Below, one piece after another: positions 26,658-38,890 of a DNA stretch of 64,000 nucleotides. The notes beneath the pieces were generated by a model. The model was not told the DNA's origin. It saw nothing but the letters and a program-made list of their open reading frames with translations, and made no database searches. Every line of letters begins with the position of its first letter. The stretch's first letter is position 1. This DNA is from Bradysia coprophila (taxonomy: Eukaryota > Arthropoda > Insecta > Diptera > Sciaridae). The position numbers and the translations under genes were made by a program. The DNA lies in assembly GCF_014529535.1 (NCBI RefSeq), contig NW_023503509.1:558001-622000 (forward strand), given 5' to 3'.

Positions 26658-27879
26658 TTGTCGCACCGTTTGCTGTTAGGCCGACTAAAAATGCACCAAT
26701 TTCAGACAAAGATTTGATTTTAAAACCATCTACAACCACACAACCTCTACTAATCACTTTCTTTCACAAAAAAAGTCAACATTCGACTAACCTTTCGCGA
26801 ACGGCAAACGTATTACCGCTGATGTTGATACAATACCTTTATCAGGTTTAACATTCCTTTTTCCAATAGAAGAGCGGATACGATTTCCACCCAACCTTCT
26901 TCCAGTTATGTTGCTCAGGCAGATGTACAGATGCTAGGAAGCATATGGAGCACAATGAGCTTTGTATGACGCGTATGTACTTCATTCGGATTCTCCGATC
27001 GCACAGTCGTCAGAGACTTCCAAGTCTGTAGCGCCGTGACTTGATGGAGAAACGAGAGTGATTGATGTTCTCGTCAAAACTGAGTCCATACTCGATGGAT
27101 GCATTAGATCTCATTCAATTCCAATTGAATTCAATGATACCCGACCAATTATTCCCTTTCTCAAACATTTCGAGCATCTACCAGTCTACGCGATGCATAT
27201 ATAGCATTCATTGCTCTTTACGATGATTTCTCATATTTGCATTACATTTAAAATCATTAATTAATTCTTGTATACAATTACCGAGGTGCTTATGTGATAC
27301 TCATGTCGTTTATCATGGACGTTACGGGACGGTTTAGAGAGCTTTTCTGGTACGACAAGTGAATACATAAATAAATATCCTCTATGACAAGAAGAACACT
27401 TGACTTAACCATTCAAACTCAATATAATATTAAAATCACATTGTTGAACGAACGGTAGCATATTGTTGCATGTTTTCGTTAACAAAAGAAGAACATCACT
27501 TCAGTGTGTGTATTACCATATTATACACCATCGCTCTCCGGTGAATAAATTTTGTATTCAAAGTGTATTTTCAGTTAAAAGTCTTCATAACGATAAAAAT
27601 GTTGTAAAGAAACTTGAAGGAAAAATGAATTTCATTTCAGAGAATACGTATGAAAGCCGAGCGAACTGGCTTAGACGATTCGAATGGAGAGGTGTGAACA
27701 AAAAGGTTGAGGCAAATATTTTGAATTAAATTCGCTAATTGTTGTCATGACTTAGGTTACGAAGTCATTCGATTTTAAACTTATTATACGCGAAGGTGCT
27801 GGAGAGAGAGAACTTTTCACTTGAATCACTACTACTAACAGTAAATTAAATCCTTGTTTCGAACCTTTCCTTTTGCCAA

Positions 27880-27930
27880 GTGTGGGTTTTGAAGCTCGAG
27901 CCGAAGGTGGGGTATTCAACCACACAAGAC
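27880..27930. repeat. Hairpin repeat GTGTGG...CCACAC, copy 1
   Basis: GTGTGGGTTTTGAAGCTCGA and GTATTCAACCACACAAG form an imperfect inverted repeat around CGAGCCGAAGG. A clear relative lies at 47854-47905. Confidence 0.5.
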
Positions 27931-29094
27931 AAAGTACAAAGTTCCACGAACTTACGTAAATTTTACTTACTAAGTCACCGGGAAATGATTTATAACGCCC
28001 ACGTAAATGAAGTAATGACTCATTTCCCGAGGGCTTAGTGTGTAAAATGAAGTTACTGCACTACAGCTAGACAAAAAAAATTCACTTGGTGCTTAGTTTT
28101 GTAAAGAATTGTTAGTGCTACTGTAAAATTGGAATAGTTTTTGAAGTTCTTTGCCTAGAAAGAATCGAAATTTAAATTTAGTCAAATGTCTCAACATAAA
28201 AAACATAAAAACCAAATTTGAGGATTCGTTTCAAGAAGTCCCAGGCTGACCAATCGAATCAAGGCATTAAACTTTTTATTTTGAAATTGAAAAGGACCAA
28301 CGGTACAGTTATTGTATTGTAATATCCATCGTTTTAATAGGATTTACCCATAACATTCCACAAGCTCATTAAAGTACTTCACATTCACATAATTTGTGGA
28401 ATGAATTGGATTGAAACCACACAACGATGGAAGTTATAATTCTATAGCAGTGTAGATTGGTATAACGCACATCATTACCTTATTTGCAGAGACAAATATC
28501 TGTTAGAAGTATTAAGAATATTATTCGTATTTTGTACAAAAACCTAAGATAAATTTATAAATAGTAATTGAATTGTATTAGATAGATAGTTAGATAGAAA
28601 GCGAGTATTTAAAAAATTATTAGAAATCATTTCATTGCATTATTGTTTATAAGAAAATTGTAAATTTGTTGGTGCTTAGGAAAATATTTTTTAAGAAAAA
28701 TGTTAGCAATTATCATGTGTATAGTATCCTCTTCAATAAACGCAATAATAATAGAAAAAAATGTTTCCGTGTGTTGAACCACTATGGATTATGTTATGTA
28801 AAATGGGCATTTCGTTTAAGAATTAATTTTTATTTAGAGAATTTTTACTCTTTTTTTCGTCTCTCAATGTTTTAGTGAATTAAATTTAAATTATAGTTAG
28901 ACTTTCAAATGCTTTCCTATGCAGGTACATTAATTTGTTGAACAAATGTAAATATTTTTTTAAATCAAGTTTTGACGAATAAAAAACAAATATGACACAT
29001 CCCTAGCGATTGCTTATTTTCATTGTTTTTTCTTCTTCATTTTGGGTCGGTATCGCATCGGTTAGATTACGTACCGAACTTATAACATTATTTA

Positions 29095-29365
29095 CATGCG
29101 TCGAAAACCGTACTTTTCATATTTCAAGCACTTTTTTCGACGCCCGCCGCTTGTAAAATCCATTACAATTTCGTTTTTATGTGTTTGTTGACCTCGGCTT
29201 CTAATTTTCATCTACTTATCCCTTTTTATGTAAATTACTATTACATGCTAAGGGATACATAGTTGAAAAGTCCCGTTTTCATGTGAATTTTGTTGATCCG
29301 AGGCGAAACCGAGGTCAATAATCATATGAAAACATGACTTTTAGCTTTAATTCTGAGTTTTGTAA
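29095..29365 (+). repeat. CGAGGCGAAGCCGAGG-type dispersed repeat
   Basis: It contains TTTCAAGCACTTTTTTCGAC and the self-complementary GATCCGAGGCGAAACCGAGG, followed by TCAATAATCATATGAAAACA. Copies occur at about 36870-37035 (inverted), 37165-37320 and 52420-52560. Confidence 0.55.
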
Positions 29366-31433
29366 TAAATTCCAAATGTTAGGGTCGTTGAAAGTTAATG
29401 AAATTCGACGAAGGAAACGATTTTCGACCCGCAAGCATCTAAATTATTCAATCACATCGATGGTGAATTCGACTCCGGCAAATATTTACCATTTAGTATG
29501 TGTGAAGAAATATTGAATTCTAGATGATCACAATGGTGAATAGCAAAAGGTAACTCAATTCATCCTCAATATGAGCACCTTTATTAATTATGTCGAAAAT
29601 ACGCAGCAATCAAGAAAACATCAGGGTACAGCGGATGTTAAATCAATTCAAAAAAGAACCTGAGGTCCAATAATTCAAATAAAATTGAAAGGAAGCTAGT
29701 TATTTCGGTGGTCACTGCACGTCTTACAACAGATACCAAACAGGGCGTTTTGGGAGTTTTAATTCTAAAAAAAAGTTCCGAAACAATCTCTGAATTTTTT
29801 TCGAATTTTTCCAAATTAAAATTCACAAAAATAAGTCCTGCTCGTGAACATTGAACCAGTTGTTGCCAGTTAGCTAAATCGCAATGTAAAAAAAAACTCG
29901 GCACAACCATTTCTATGATTGACTTCCTGTAAATGCTTTGGATTGCTATATTAACACCGAGCAGTCCCGACTAACGATCTAAATGGGCGAACTATACAAA
30001 TAAAAGATTTTTACTGAGTAAATGGGATGATAAGTCATCAGTTAGTAGCTGAGACGATGGTCTGAAAATAATGAAGTAATAGATCTTGTTTCGAACACTA
30101 AAATATTTGTTTAAACAATTGAAGTGACAGATTGAAGATTATTCGAAGTTGAGCGAATTTCATAATTTCTCTCACTGGACCTTGAGCTCAATTTTATTCA
30201 GAAAATTAAAAAAAAGGAAAATTAAACGGAACTATTGAACGACGATTGTTAAGAGTTTTCGCCCCATCTGAATCAGAAACAAATCTTGTGTGCAGAGCAT
30301 GTATACTTCTGAGATTTCATGTCAAGGATTAACAATTTTTTACGTTAAAATCGATTGCTCTTCTTGCTCGTTACAAATTAATTAATTAATGTTGAACCAT
30401 TGAGCCGCAATAATGTTAGCAAACAGGCAATGAATATTGCTATGCATCCATAAAAACGAAACCTTACATTACAATCCATTAAGTATCAGAATAATAATTT
30501 TCTGTAGTCATACAAACCAAACAAGCCACTTAGTATTTTCATAGCCCATAATTCGCCAACCATATTAACCATTACGATATTTTATAAATTTATTACTGCA
30601 ACTAATCAAATTGCATTTCGTGTTATGTACACTTGTGTGTACAATCGCAGAGTTTATTAACACAAACAGTCACACACACTCGCACCAGACCTGCGACAAA
30701 TTAATAACAATTTTCAAAAACAAGATGTCTTCAATATGTGATCGAAACATTGATACCGAAAAGCATCCATAGCAGCAACGTCCATATATTATACAGTCGC
30801 ATCGAGATGTAAAATAGGTTCGGTTAAATTATAAAATAAATTGCACATTTATAATACCACAGTCAGTGCAGATAATTAACTCTATTTACACGTATGTAAC
30901 ATATAATCCAATCAGCGGATGGTTTTTCTAATGGTGTTGTTATTGAGATTAGAAAATAGAAGGTAAGCTACGCCTCCGATACAGCACAATATTTATTGAT
31001 TCGACCAATAAAGTGGTTATGGAATAGAGATGAGCGGATCTCTATTATTAGAAATTAAATTGGATTCCCGCGTGCACCGATTTGGTCAGCCGATTTGAAT
31101 GTATTTATATAAAGAAAATGGAAATGCTGGTAATGCGAAATGTACAAAAATTAAGACTTGTTAAAACATCGTATGGTTTACGAGACGATTGGAAGGACAT
31201 TGTGAACGAAATGTATCATAACATAGGTCTATTCCATTCAGTCATATTAAGAGTGAATCTGTTACTTCGTTTGTTACACCTATCGAAATTGACTGTGTTT
31301 TAACCAGCCAATGAAAAGAGCGAAAATCAAAAATTTCGTTCCTTTAAATATCAAAACCGTTTCAATTAGATTTGAGTACCCCAGCGGGCTTCACAAATGC
31401 AGACACAAATTCAACGCAATTGGGCCAATTTCA

Positions 31434-31439
31434 TTTATT
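31434..31439 (-). promoter_or_regulatory. Candidate polyadenylation signal of the F-box gene
   Basis: AATAAA on the minus strand, about 105 bases past the stop codon at 31542. The position is typical for a short insect 3' UTR. Confidence 0.45.
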
Positions 31440-31541
31440 TTTCGATGAAATTTACAGGAAATTTGAGATTGAACATATGAAAGTCACTAAAATAAATATC
31501 AAACGAGTGGGACAAACTTTCGTCATTTGTGAATATTTTGA

Positions 31542-33084
31542 TCATTCGATGGCCTTTATAGCTTTTAATCCATGTGGTATGCACGACTCGTGCAAGTCCA
31601 AAACATTCAAGTTTGCACACTTTGCGCGAATAATTTCGAAGAAGCGATTGTCAGCCACAAAACCGGCACCAAGTCTTATGATCCGTAGGTCAACATTGGT
31701 CGTTATTCGGTCGATATCGTCGCTAGTGAAATACGACTTTTCCATTTCCTCTATGGATAATTCTGCCAACCGCGGATGGTTCTTACTGAATACATTCCAA
31801 TCAACTTTGACACGCAAAAGTTGAATGTGCAGCGTTTTGAGATGAGGAAATTTGACAAAATCGACTGAATTTTCATTTACTGTGCCAATGGAAAGCGACT
31901 CGACATGGCTTAAATTTTGTGCCATTGCTATCAGTGCATTTTTGCTCGCGTAAAATTTGGCAAATGGCACAATTAGACTGCGAACGCCAGGGAGTTTCTT
32001 AACGAAATTAGCCAATGAAACGAATTTAATTTCATTCAACTCATTATCCAGTAAGTTTAGGGCTCGAACACTGCCATTCTCCGGCAATTGGTCGTAAAAG
32101 TCGGGGTCATGGGGTATTGGACCGACTTCCAATTTCAAAGTGTTTAATTTCTTCATTCTGGTGAAGACGTATTCATAAACTAAAGGTGGAATCCCGAAAC
32201 CGATTTCCATTTCTTCTAAAAGTTCCGCCTGTGATTGAATAAACGTCATTAAGTGGTGCTGGTCGATCGGTGTATTTCGCAAATACAAGTCTGAAATCGA
32301 TAACCGCCTCAGCCGAAATGGAACCGGAACCTCCAATTTTCCCATCTCAGCCAGTATCCTGCAGCTCCAATGAACGTTCAATGACGTCAACATATCCTGA
32401 GATGAAAGGAAATTTTCCAATGCGCCGAGATGTTGCGAAGGTTCTTCTTCCCAAATTTTTATTGTCGTGAGCTTTGCATTTTTAAAGCATTCAAAGATCC
32501 GGTGATCCTGGACGTCTGACATCTCCAATGTTTTCAATTTTTTCAGATCCGGCGAAACTCCACCAAGTTGCTCATCACGTACACTGTGTACATTCATCAT
32601 CACGGCGTGCTTCAAATTTGGAGTAGCGTTTAAAAGTTCAGCGAATGCAACGACGTTGTCTATGGAACAGAACAACAAACACAGCTTGACGACACAGAAG
32701 CCGTGTGTCCGGAATAGTTCTTGAATTTGTGTATGCTCCGTTAAATGGCCTCCGATAATTCTGATTGTTCCAAATTTTCGTTTTGTCGTCAGGATAAAAT
32801 TGATCTTGTGATCCGTGTCGTAAGAAGTGTCCTTCCGCAAAAATCTAGCTTTGTCAGAATAGTCTAGCTCCAGTGACCATCGACATGCAAATTCGATCAA
32901 TTCTTTCCACCTGACGAAAGAGACAGAAACCATCAGATGACGAAGCCGTTGTCTAAGGAGAAAACAATTCCGTCACTCACCATTTGCATGTCAATGTCGC
33001 GTTTTTCATATTTTTTCCATCCAGATATCGGAAAACGTCTTCTAGAACTTCACGTGGTAGATCGTTGATATTACCTTTGCTCAT
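31542..33084 (-). CDS. F-box protein with leucine-rich repeat C-terminus
   Basis: Exon 1 is 33084-32981 and exon 2 is 32910-31542. They join in phase 2 across a 70-base GT-AG intron (donor GTGAGT, acceptor TTTCGTCAG), giving 490 residues. The start is chosen because exon 1 supplies an F-box: MSKGNINDLPREVLEDVF continuing into RYLDGK...CKW, spliced to WKELIEF. The rest is an irregular LRR solenoid, with segments such as LKTLEMSDV, LRRLSISDLYL, LNTLKLEVG, LRIIRLGAGF and LNVLDLHES. F-box proteins bridge Skp1-cullin ligases to substrates, and the LRR would bind the substrate. The specific target is unknown. There is no signal peptide or membrane span. The gene is intact. Its 3' flank is duplicated near 55271, suggesting other family members nearby in the past. 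Starting at an internal methionine of exon 2 would lose the F-box. Confidence 0.85.
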
Positions 33085-33220
33085 TTTCAGTGTCGGAATA
33101 CGGTAGTAACGCTTCGAAAATAAACGTCAAACGCGATGCTTATGATGGCGGTAATGTAACAAAGTCTCATTTAGTGACATCCAGCGTTATGTCAAAAGTT
33201 ACACAAAGTTTCAATCGATA

Positions 33221-33445
33221 GGAAATCTCCGTTGGCCTGTAGAGGCGCCACATTTTTCAGTACTTCATTCTTTGCGCTCTATTTTCTGGTGAGAGAATTT
33301 CACTCCCGTAAAACATCCAAAGGTGTATTTACTGCTATGACATTTCATGGATATTTTACCAGAGTCAAGTTATATCACCTAAAAATAGAGTGCAAAGAAT
33401 GAAGTAGTGAAGAAAATTGTAGCGCCTCTACAACCGAGGTTTTCT
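33221..33445. mobile_element. MITE with terminal inverted repeats of about 60 bp
   Basis: The left arm begins GGAAATCTCCGTTGGCCTGT (33221-33284). Its inverse is the right arm (33385-33445), ending CTCTACAACCGAGGTTTTC. The unit is about 225 bp with no coding frame. The interior CTATGACATTTCATGGATAT recurs in the partial copy at 38597. It sits just upstream of the F-box gene start. Confidence 0.7.
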
Positions 33446-34137
33446 TTAGCAACCTCACTAACAGCCCTTTACGGATCATAATAAGTGAAGTAAAGTCTGG
33501 CATACCGGCTTAAGAGCTATCATCTCTTCGCAAATTGGTAGCCTACATTTGGGAGGAAAGACATCCGTTTTTTGATGATCTCTTTGAACCAAAATCTTTC
33601 TTTTTTTTTTGAAAAAAGTAAAACCATTAAAGCACGCAAAACTTGTTAGTTTTAACGGAAAAATTGGTTTGCGACTCATAATTTAAACCACTTGCCACTT
33701 CCCAAGTGGGACCACTCACTCTCCTCACTCACACTATTTGTTGAGTTCTGTTATTTATTTACTTTATTTTTTCTTTGCAAGAAAGCAACAAAAACCGAAA
33801 CTATGAATCTAAATGGATTTTGTGTGTGGAAATTATGAACTTTTATGTGAAAATTGTGGAACAAGTGTGCCAATTTCGCACATTTTTTTTCAAAAAGCTT
33901 CGCTTAGTTTCTTATTATCATTACAAGTCTTAAACTTACTTATTTAAAGAGAATCCAACGAAAAAAAGAATTTAAAAAAATCTCAAAACTAAGTAAGGGG
34001 CTGAACTCGTAAAAGTTGTGATGGGATATTCAAACGTAATCGGACATCAAAAACTAATGATGCAGATCGATTCGTCTCTTCAAGCCACACACCCTACTGG
34101 TTGTGGATTTCCAAATTGGAAAAATCGACCCACCCTA

Positions 34138-34322
34138 TGAGACACACAAATGTAAGCTACAATTTTAGATAAGCACCGATGCCTCTTTAAGCTGACACAT
34201 TCGTAGTCGTTATTGCGGTTGTACATTTTTCAAAAATGATTTTGATGAAAAGATATCATCACAAACGAAATACGAGACACACAAATGTAGGCTACAATTT
34301 TAGCCAACAATCGATGTCTCTT
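34138..34322 (+). repeat. Two direct copies of a segment of about 50 bp
   Basis: GAGACACACAAATGTAAGCT at 34138 and GAGACACACAAATGTAGGCT at 34270 each start a segment continuing through ACAATTTTAG and GATGYCTCTT. The offset is about 132 bases. Confidence 0.55.
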
Positions 34323-36214
34323 AAAAGAAACTGCTACTGGATATATTTACTTTATCTCATAACGATAATAGGTAATATGGCTGAGAAAATGCACGTCTCC
34401 TTGGTGATAAGTAATTTACCAATCTCTTTCCCTCACACACACCCAGTGCTTTCATATCACCCGTGATAGCCTGTCATCTTGTCTTTGTTTTGAAATCATA
34501 AGGTTGTATAAATGATTTGACGGGCACGAGCCCCAGTCGTTATTAAATTAAATTGAAATAAATTAAGCATAAAAACTACACAAAACAACATTTAAAAACA
34601 GGTCTTCGATTTAATATTATGAGTGGAACTATTTAGGATATTTTTCAGATTGTTTCGTTTGGTGCCTTTTTTTCATCTTCTGATTTTATTTATTCCTCTC
34701 TTTTCAATTCTTCGTTGCGTTAACGATTTTTATTTTTTTCGTGTTGAATAAGTCTTTTCATTCGGTTCCGTTCCGTTTGTGTGTACATATTTGTGGTCAT
34801 TCCACAATGTTATTTATGAATTTGATGTTTTATATACACACAGGTGAAATGTGATCTTCTTTTCGAATTAATTTTTTTTCTCGAATCCTTGAACAAGGCT
34901 AATTAGATATGTTCGCTTTATCTATTTTCGTAATCTTTATGACATTTTCGAGATTAATAAAATGTTTCACCGAGTAAACTGGTGAGTGGTAAGTATATTA
35001 ATACACACAGTCGTTTCTTTGCTGGTTTATATAAATTCATATTTTTTTGTTAAATATTCATTTGCATGGTGGCTATATATTCACCATAATGCACTTACTG
35101 CATATAACATACACAGTCGATTGTATCGAGAGAATGACATTTTTTGCATTTTCCATAAATAATAACCCGATCAATTTTCATTTAATATAACTTGAAAGTT
35201 TCAAGTTGAAACTAACCTGAGATCTGTTGACGATTGAAATAAAACCGAATAATTTATAGGACTATAACATTTGCATGCAGTTCTGTAGGGTCGAAAATGG
35301 ATTTTTACATCACTATGGGTAACAATAGGTTTAGGAGATCACAGCATAATAGTACATTACGTCCTTGTTTGGAGATTTTTATTTTATCGAGAGGGAGGTT
35401 GGTAGGGGTATAGCTATGATTCCTCGTGATCAAAATAAAAAAAAAAATCAAAATTACAAAACTCGTGATCAAAATGAAAAGTCACGTTTCGTCCTTACCT
35501 CGTATCAAAAAACTTTACACGAAAGCTGGACTTGTCATGTTTTATGCCATACCTTGTAATATAAATAACTATTGCGTCACATCGAAACTACAACTTCTAA
35601 TCGATTTGTAGATGATCGAAACCGGAAATATGAATCTCACTCACACATTGTAACGATTGAAACCCTAGCGAAAGAAACGTATGTACTTGCAAATGTAAAA
35701 CCCATTAAAAAAACAAGTATTGAAAAAGATCTTTCACCTGTCACATATGGCTATTCATCTGTTATTATTTTTTAAGATTATGACTTTGTTCTACAATTAT
35801 TAAAAGTTTCCTATGGGCAGAATGAGCACCAGCTGATCTACTATCACACATTTAATGTATGATTAACAATCAAAACACATTCTTCACATTGTGTTTACTT
35901 CAACGTGTTATGTGCGCGCATAGATGACGTTAACATAGAAATGCACTGTGTGTAGGTTGTTTTTGAATTGTTTACAATACAAAGTGTTTTTGTTTGTACA
36001 CCCGCTGGTGATATTCTGCACATAGGAAACTTTTAGAAATTGTACAATCAAAAAATACTTTTTTCGTCTAAAAATATAAAGCAAGCGCATTGAGGTACGG
36101 ACATAGAAAATTATCACAAATTTCAGTCTGACTAGGTAAAGAAAAACACAAAAACGATGAACAATAAAATCGTCCGGAGTTATCATACGTTCAAAGTTAT
36201 AGTTGCGTTAACCA

Positions 36215-36360
36215 ACGTACGGCATCCGGTTCCAGGTCCTTGGTATGACAGAATCGAACAGTCGGTGAGAATGTGATCTGTTGTCTGTCGCGGGTGGCGT
36301 CATTGACAAGCAGGGTCGTCGATGTAGTTCCATTTGCCACAGAAGATGCAATGACCTCCT
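36215..36360 (-). pseudogene. Remnant of a non-LTR ORF2 C-terminal zinc-binding region
   Basis: Read on the minus strand from 36360 the frame gives GGHCIFCGKWNYIDDPACQ, a TGA, then RHPRQTTDHILTDCSIL. The C-x2-C ... H-x4-C arrangement is typical of the segment after the reverse transcriptase or RNase H in non-LTR retrotransposons. It is interrupted and short, with no adjacent polymerase sequence. It differs from the element at 38.8-44.5 kb. Confidence 0.45.
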
Positions 36361-36572
36361 TTATTCATCTGCTATCGGTAGCGACGACAAAAATAATGAC
36401 AAGCTCTGAGTAAAATGATCCTTTATATAGTAAAAATACATGCAAAATTGAAGTACAAGATTTGAAATCAACAGATTAAAAATTCTTTCATAGACGTCTG
36501 ACAGACGGCGTCTGTAACAGGTTAATAATTCTAGGTGTATGAGTGACATGACGAAAATCGGTCTTTTAATCG

Positions 36573-36734
36573 AATGTGTTAGCTTTTAATAAAAATTGGC
36601 TTTAGTTGTAGTTGTTTGACCAGCTCTGAGAAAAGTTAGCAGTTTAACGAAATTTTCATAAACTGCTCAGTTTTCTCAGATCTGGTCAAACTGCTACAAC
36701 TAAAGCCAATTTTCTTGTGGAAGCTAACACATTG
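36573..36734. repeat. Fold-back repeat with arms of about 70 bp
   Basis: The left arm includes AATGTGTTAGCTTTT and TTGGCTTTAGTTGTAGTTG. The right arm carries CAACTAAAGCCAATTTTC and AAGCTAACACATT as its inverse. The arms are separated by about 15 bases. Confidence 0.7.
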
Positions 36735-36869
36735 TTATTGCGGAATGCGGATCTATATTTTTAAAAAAGGATTCTTGTGGAAATATATTATCAAAAGTAA
36801 ACTAAAATCCAGTATTTAAAAATCGATGCCTCAACATCTAAAATCCTTCTCTGTACAAAAGGTTGAAAA

Positions 36870-37320
36870 GATTCGTTTTCCTGTGTTTATTGACCTCGGC
36901 TTCGGCTCGGATCAAATTACAACGAAAACTGGACTATTCCACTTTGTCTCTTACATGCTTGCTGGTCGAAAGTCGCCCTTTTCATAGAATTTCATGAATT
37001 TTCTATGTTTCAAGCACTACGTCGAAGCATGTAATAGTAGATTATTATACCAGGGAAGTAATTTGATATCTTGTATCCAGATAAATAAAAGTATTCGAAG
37101 GCTTCAGCCAGAGTAAAAGTAAAAGACTAGTCCCTAGTAAAGTAAATGGCCTAAGTATAGATAAAAAGTTGAAAAGTCTTATTTTCGTGTGAATTTTGTT
37201 GATCCGAGGCGAAGCCGAGGTCAATAATCATAAGAAAACGTGACTTTTAACTTTTATTCCGAGTTTTCTAATCGATTTTACATGTCGAAGTAGTGCTTGA
37301 AACATGGAAATGAAGGTTTT
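36870..37320. repeat. Inverted pair of CGAGGCGAAGCCGAGG repeats
   Basis: Copy 1 (about 36870-37035) has GACCTCGGCTTCGGCTCGG and TGTTTCAAGCACTACGTCGA. Copy 2 (about 37165-37320) is inverted, with GATCCGAGGCGAAGCCGAGG and TCGAAGTAGTGCTTGAAACA. Between them, 37050-37130 resembles half of the palindrome at 48042 (GAAGTAATTTGATATCTTGT). Confidence 0.55.
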
Positions 37321-38596
37321 CACTGCATGGAGTATGTAAAAGACTATTATACATATATTTAACATGACAAATTATAGTCAATTTTTGAAAACACACAAAT
37401 CCCCTTTGCAACAATATACCACATATACCATCTCTCTCGCGCTCTCGTCTTAAAAGGATCATTAATTATGTTATTCCAACTAGAACTATATTATCACATC
37501 GAATATAAATCATGTCAATAAACAAATTATTTAAATTAGTTAAAATATTTAAATAGTTAATCACTCAATCCATATCTAACACCGAAAAAATAGCTTCAAA
37601 GTATCGGATTTTTTTTCGGTTTCGAAAACAAGTCGAATGGCTGAAGAGAACAGTATGGTTTTTTGTCTCTCGACTCTATATACTACTAATGTATGTACGG
37701 TTTTCTGGTTATATTTTGTATCCCATCGTAAAAAATTATGTTGTTTGTACGGTTCTGTGGCAAGTTGTTGGCTTATGTGGAATTTAGATAGCACGAAAAT
37801 TCAAAGAATATTTATACATTTGAATGATTTATGAGCGAAAAAAAAAATTATTTATTTTAATGTATGGTTCTTGTAGACCATCCAATTAAATTTTGTTAAA
37901 TGAAAAAAAAACGTAGAAGAGATGAAACTCGTTCACGCAACAATTTCATGCCTCACTCGTATGAACGAAAAAAAAGTGTAAAGTAAAGCTCTCTATACCA
38001 ACCAAATAATCAATTTGTCTTGACAACTTTGCTTCTTTTTTTCCTTCTTCCACCAACAGCATTCTGGCTACAATAACATGAAAATGAATAAATATTATAT
38101 TATTGTAACAGCGCACTTTGTAATATTTATCCCAGAATTTGTGTTCACATGAATAAAAAAAACGGGGCGCAATACACACAATGTACCTACAATATGTAAT
38201 ATCGGCGCATAATAAAACATCAGTGAAACGCATTGGTGACCAATTAATTATTGAATTGTGGCCGAACAATAATGTAAAAATTATAATAAATCGAATTTAT
38301 GTGGATTATTTTGTAGGCCTTTGTACGGCCGGAGTGTAATAAATACACTCCGGTTAAGAATAACTTAAGCAAATAGCTCATCAATTATAAACACGAACCG
38401 TCGACCGCATTCATATGTGGAAAGGAATGATCTAGTACGTAACTGTTCAGAGAGGAAAAAAAAGAAAAAAGTAAAATTGCCACGTTAAGATGGTTTAAAT
38501 GTGTATGAGAAAATTAGTCAAACGACAGGAGTATCATCATTTATTGCATCAAATCTGAAGCTTCTTTTGTTTCGCCTAGTGCTCGATTCGAAATAG

Positions 38597-38700
38597 GAAA
38601 CCTCGGTTGGCCTGTAGAGGTGCGACAATTTTCTTATTACACAAAGAATGGTTATAACTCCACTCTGGTTAAATATCCATGAAATGTCATAGCTGTGAAG
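38597..38700 (+). mobile_element. Partial copy of the MITE found at 33221
   Basis: It starts GAAACCTCGGTTGGCCTGTA, continues CACAAAGAATGG, and carries AAATATCCATGAAATGTCAT, the inverse of the 33221 element interior. The other terminus is missing; the retrotransposon lies next to it. Confidence 0.55.
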
Positions 38701-38890
38701 TTGGTTCACAAAACGATAGAGTGCTGACCCTAGTAGACGAAATGTACTAGAAATGTAATAGAATTCTTCAAAAAAAAAATCTTTACATTTGAGCTTCAGT
38801 TTCCTAGATTTATCAGTTTGGGACGATCATTTAAGATCTCGAAACACAGATCTGTTGATCCTTTGTTTCCATTCCCGGTCATCATGTAAA

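Larger units (their letters stand above)
26658..31541. other. Intergenic DNA between the receptor and the F-box gene
   Basis: No recognisable gene. The block contains a GTGTGG...CCACAC hairpin repeat (27880-27930) related to one at 47854, and an imperfect hairpin near 28346-28412. It also has a CGAGGCGAAACCGAGG element (29095-29365) and scattered single copies of the TGAAGTAATAGAT terminal motif near 30068. Frames of up to 90 codons are unsupported. Confidence 0.5.
33446..38596. other. Intergenic DNA with repeats and a retroelement remnant
   Basis: No intact gene. The block contains a direct duplication (34138-34322), a decayed ORF2 C-terminus (36215-36360), a fold-back (36573-36734) and inverted CGAGGCGAAGCCGAGG copies (36870-37320). 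The remainder is AT-rich with unsupported frames of up to 107 codons. Confidence 0.5.

Noticed and set aside
31372..31824. 150-codon plus-strand frame
   Set aside because: Antisense to the F-box/LRR coding exon, which explains the open frame.
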